This document shows, piece after piece, positions 60,764 to 64,000 of a stretch of 64,000 bases of DNA; the first letter of the stretch is position 1; the number at the start of each line of letters is the position of its first letter. The position numbers and the translations under genes were made by a program. The notes under the pieces are model-generated. The model was not told where the DNA came from. It was given only the letters and a program-made list of their open reading frames with translations, and did not search any database. The DNA comes from Bimastos eiseni (lineage: Eukaryota; Annelida; Clitellata; Crassiclitellata; Lumbricidae): NCBI GenBank assembly GCA_959347315.1, contig OY365807.1, positions 17,317,611-17,381,610 on the forward strand. Direction: 5' to 3'.

Positions 60764-61557
60764 GTGCGACCCACTCCATTTCAGAGTTACATATAGTATT
60801 TATCGATAAGTAACTAACTATTGTATTCAGTCAGTCAATCAAACATTCTATAGATGTTATCAATCTGTCAATAAAATTGATGTTCCAAACAACAGAACCA
60901 GTCAGAGTATTTGAGTCCTGGTTCGGCCATTTGTAAGCACATCTGATCTCTACACATGCTGATATAACACCTCCAACACAATTGCCCATTCGTCAACTAT
61001 TCTCTTAACTTCTCTTAACCAGTCTTTTGTGCATATAACTAGCCCCAAATGTCTAGATTTTCTGGTTCTGATTTTATTCTTATTTTTACTGCGGGCTAAA
61101 CCTGCTGTTTTTTTTCTTATAATGTTTTTCAAAACCATTATTCTGCTGCCCAATGTCCGTTTGTGTTAATTATTGTACGTAGGAGCCCCTAGCTAAAGGG
61201 ATCTTTCGATCGCTTCAGGGACCCCCTACACATCATTTACACTTGAAGTTTCATTACTATATTCTTTGTATTTTTTGTACATAAGTGTAACTAATGAACA
61301 AAGATGGTTCCTGGTTCAAGCAAACATATTGATTCACGCTCATTAATTCAGTTTATTAAAGAACCCAATCTGAATTTCTGCTATATTGATAAATCAACCA
61401 TTTGCTCCATCCTTCAGCATCTATTGCTAAAATATGCCATATCCGAGGTAATTAGATTTTTGGCTTCTTTTATTGATATTGTTTTATAAACATTATAGAT
61501 CTTCTTGCCTGTGCAATTTTTTTATGTGAGTTTCGTTTTATTTATTTTACTCGGCAG
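60764..61557 (+). other. Robo intron 4
   Basis: 794-bp intron splitting Ig3, donor GTGCGA, acceptor TATTTTACTCGGCAG. No nested feature is recognised. Confidence 0.85.
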
Positions 61558-61685
61558 ACTACACATCCTAGAGGACCGGAGTCTAAAAATAGAACGCGTG
61601 CGATTGATCGATGAAGGGATCTACGTCTGTCATGCGGAAAATTCAATTGGATTCCAGCAAGCCGAAGCAAAGCTCACCGTGCACT
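61558..61685 (+). CDS. robo: Robo receptor, Ig3 exon, second half
   Basis: Completes Ig3: RLHILEDRSLKIERVRLIDE, then GIYVCHAENSIGFQQAEAKL and TVH. It carries the conserved D.G.Y.C.A.N..G pattern of an Ig F strand. Enters in phase 2, leaves in phase 1 (T, donor GTGAGT). The vertebrate counterpart reads SLKI..V...D.G.Y.CVAEN.VG. Confidence 0.9.
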
Positions 61686-62862
61686 GTGAGTCATTGCACT
61701 GCTTTGTAGCGGCTTCTACGCTGTGCCCTGTGTATACTGGTGAATGGTGAATCTTTTGTTATAGGCTGATGGCATTGTTGTTGATGCCAGTAATAGCAAA
61801 AGGATGGCGTCATATTTTACGATGTGCAATAGTGTATTGAATGTGTGCTGGAGTGTCAGCCAAGAGATGGCAGGGTTCATATTCATCAAGGAAGAAGGTT
61901 ATTTTGAAATATAACTTTCAACTCTGCCTCAAATGAACTGAATGAGCGTACAATTCGAACATTCTAGAAAAAATCTTGTGAATTGATCTGAAAATTTGAA
62001 CTTAAATTCAACATCTAATGTTGAGTTCCGATTCATTGGCAATGCATAGGCTTCTCCGAAACAATTTTTTAGGGGGAGGGCGCACGTGCTTCTGTACCGC
62101 ATTCGCAGTAGAAGCATGTCATGGCGGTAATATTGGAAATCAGACATTTTAAATGACAATGATAATTTGTGTCTCATTCATTACAACGACATACTATCTC
62201 GTGCTGATAAATTGGTACAGTTAAGTGTAATTTCATGCCAGTACAATTTGGCTGTAAGTGAATCTGCATGTGCCATGAACCGCCATGTGTTGCATCTACC
62301 AACTCTACTCTACTCTCTCTAATGAGCTAATTTACTTATTTACATTATATCTCTGACTCTATGACATCATAGTTAGAAGCTTCGTGATTATGCATCTTTG
62401 CATCATTGAATTTTCAGAAGTTGTCGAAAAAATGCATTAATGATAAATTTTATTTTTATCATTAAACTGCATCTTGAGTTCTTGACATACACATATGTAC
62501 TCACACACTTACACACATATAATTATATATAATAAGTACCGTAGATGCAATGTGCTGTCTGGTAAATGGCTCTTAGGGAGGGTGCTATGGATGTAAAACG
62601 TTTCGTCAAATGTTCAAACTATGCTGCAACAATTTGTATTTTAGTTTTGGAAATTTCAACTGAAAACTGTTTGGCCAGATTACCATAGTCTACACTAGTG
62701 TCATTAATTCATTCTTCTTCTTCTCCTTCCTCTCCTCCTTCTCCTTCTTCTCCTCCTCTTCCTCCTTCTCCTTCTTCTTTTTCTTTCTCTGTTTCTCCTT
62801 TTTTCATCTTGTTCTTCTTCTTTAAATGATGCGTTAGCATTGATTATTTTTCTGTTTTGTAG
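61686..62862 (+). other. Robo intron 5
   Basis: 1177-bp intron with donor GTGAGT and acceptor TTTCTGTTTTGTAG. It holds a CTTCTTCTCC-type pyrimidine tract at about 62712-62822, close to the acceptor. The remainder is unremarkable. Confidence 0.85.
62712..62822. repeat. pyrimidine (TTC/TCC)n tract
   Basis: TTCTTCTTC and TCCTCC units in the plus strand, 40 bp upstream of the Ig4 acceptor. Confidence 0.9.
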
Positions 62863-62987
62863 CCCAGCCTTCGTTTCTTGTTACACCTCGAGACAGAGTT
62901 GCTGGGATTGGTCGAAAGGCAATCTTCCGTTGTGAGGTCACAGGAAACCCAGCCCCTGCTGTCTTCTGGAACAAGGAAGGTAGCCAG
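62863..62987 (+). CDS. robo: Robo receptor, Ig4 exon, first half
   Basis: Codes for [31 protein letters not shown] and VFWNKEGSQ, the first half of Ig4. Vertebrate Robo1 has PHFVVKPRDQVVALGRTV, FQCEATGNPQPA and IFWRREGSQ, an unusually close match. Enters in phase 1 (T|CC, Ser), leaves in phase 0 after CAG, donor GTAAGC. Confidence 0.92.
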
Positions 62988-63452
62988 GTAAGCTCTTCCA
63001 GGTTGGAATCTTTAAGTGGGTGAAGGTGCTATGTAAATGTCCAACTACATGATATGTGTACATACATATGTACATCCATATTTGTATACATGATGATAGT
63101 TACTATAGCAACTATTATAGTACTTATTGTTATTTTGTGAGAGGCGCTATATAAATCTATAGATAGTAATAGTTTCAGTTTAACGACACTGTGATAAAAT
63201 AGATCATTAGTGTCGACCTCCTCCTTTATCCAGGCTTGGAACTAGCACTGTCAGAGTGCAAACAGTGGAGGAGTTAAATCTCAAGCTACAGTACGATAAG
63301 TATATATAATATATTATATATCTATTTCTGTGCTAACATTCGTATGAATATAGACACGAATTCTGAAGTTTAAACTAATCCTATTCTTCATATAAAAGAC
63401 AAAACTGTTTTCTTTTAAGTGAACAATTTTCATGTTGTTGATTGATTGGTAG
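62988..63452 (+). other. Robo intron 6 with LINE-tail fragments
   Basis: 465-bp intron, donor GTAAGC, acceptor GATTGATTGGTAG. It contains GGTGCTATGTAAAT (63026-63039) and GGCGCTATATAAAT (63143-63156), both like the 3' end of L2-type LINEs, and the repeat at 63171-63310. Confidence 0.85.
63171..63310 (-). mobile_element. LINE fragment, second copy of the 54.4-55.0 kb element
   Basis: The stretch from GTTTAACGACACTGTG through ACTAGCACTGTCAGAGTGCA and the following AGTGGAGGAGTT matches 54744-54855. On the minus strand both copies read CTLTVLVPSLD. Only about 140 bp of the element is present. Confidence 0.75.
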
Positions 63453-63612
63453 ACGCTGATCTTTCCGAATCAGGATCACGGCCGACTTTCTGTTTCCGAT
63501 GACGGAACGCTCACGATCGATTCCGTGGAGCGGGAAGACATGGGCGAATACGTCTGCAAAGGACTAAGCATTGCAGGCAGTGCATTTGCCAAGGCCAGGC
63601 TCGAGGTCAAAG
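63453..63612 (+). CDS. robo: Robo receptor, Ig4 exon, second half
   Basis: Reads TLIFPNQDHGRLSVSDDGTL, TIDSVEREDMGEYVCKGLSI, AGSAFAKARLEVK. The order SRFSVS..GDLTI..V...D.GYY.C...N.AGS....A.LEV of vertebrate Robo1 Ig4 is retained. Enters in phase 0, leaves in phase 1 (G, donor GTAAAT). The next exon (Ig5) is expected beyond 64000. Confidence 0.92.
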
Positions 63613-64000
63613 GTAAATGATGTTAGTTAGAATTGGTCTCCATAAAGGGTCATGGTTGTGGTCATTAATTGGCATCAGAAAGTACATCAGATCGTCTGCT
63701 GTCAGAGTTTATTATGAGAAAAATCTCAAAGAAGACAGCGGAGAAGTCAAGCATAAAAGTGAACGGTCTATGAATAGTTTATTTGTCAATTGGCTTGAAA
63801 TTAAAGTTTATGATCAGAGTTATCCATAGAATGATGGCTCTTCTTCATTTTCCTTTCTTCAATTTTTAACGGGTTCTTGGTTTACCTGGAATTTTGCTAG
63901 CATTGTTAATTTTTATGATTTTTAGTTGATGGTGTTTTATTTAAGTTACTCACTTGTATCACGACATTTTTTTCTTACAAGGCAGCCGTCATTCGAAACC
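63613..64000 (+). other. Robo intron 7, 5' part
   Basis: Follows donor GTAAAT. No Ig5-like sequence is read in any frame up to the window end, so the gene continues outside. Confidence 0.75.

Noticed and set aside
1..64000. CRISPR arrays, prokaryotic operons, phage or plasmid modules
   Set aside because: Exon-intron genes, pol III SINEs and animal transposons show this is animal nuclear DNA. The regular repeats are satellites without spacers or associated genes.

Overview
The window is genomic DNA from an animal. It has no operons. The only recognisable coding sequence sits in spliced exons with GT/AG borders and matching intron phases, separated by long AT-rich, microsatellite- and transposon-rich introns. 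The two genes seen (a SoxE-type HMG-box factor and a Roundabout receptor) and the many hAT, mariner, L2/CR1-like LINE and tRNA-derived SINE relics point to an invertebrate, most plausibly a marine one. An invertebrate deuterostome such as an echinoderm or hemichordate is my guess; the sequence alone does not prove it.

Layout. 1-11.2 kb: 3' two thirds of a plus-strand SoxE gene. Exon 1 (N-terminal half of the HMG box) is left of the window. Exon 2 (1746-2464) carries the C-terminal half of the HMG box, exon 3 (9393-10645) the rest of the protein and the stop, followed by a 3' UTR with AATAAA signals. 11.2-34 kb: a gene desert with a 740-bp CATA tetranucleotide block, a 2.6-kb purine-rich degenerate array (33-bp units in its centre), a SINE, a complete but decayed mariner element (25799-26956), a 60-bp minisatellite and simple repeats. 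34.3-64 kb: 5' part of a plus-strand Robo gene. It has a signal-peptide exon (ending 34471), a 13.7-kb intron, the Ig1 exon (48187-48519), an 11.2-kb intron, then Ig2 (59733-60011), Ig3 in two exons (60625-60763, 61558-61685) and Ig4 in two exons (62863-62987, 63453-63612). Ig5, the fibronectin repeats, membrane segment and cytoplasmic part lie beyond the window.

The two genes are independent as far as can be seen. SoxE is a nuclear transcription factor (neural-crest-, glia-, gonad- and skeleton-related roles in other animals). Robo is the cell-surface Slit receptor of axon and cell guidance. All exon junctions proposed here are consistent in phase, which is the main support for the gene models.

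The best observations are in the non-coding part. Two related 1.1-kb hAT elements lie in direct orientation on either side of the in-frame Ig1 exon of Robo, and both carry the same internal long hairpin. Further hAT-type elements can be delimited with 8-bp target duplications. There is a mariner relic with long inverted ends, a regularly spaced set of TGAGTCA sites inside the 33-bp satellite, and a pair of X-box (RFX) palindromes in Robo intron 1. I found no convincing new multi-gene system, RNA gene array or CRISPR-like structure.
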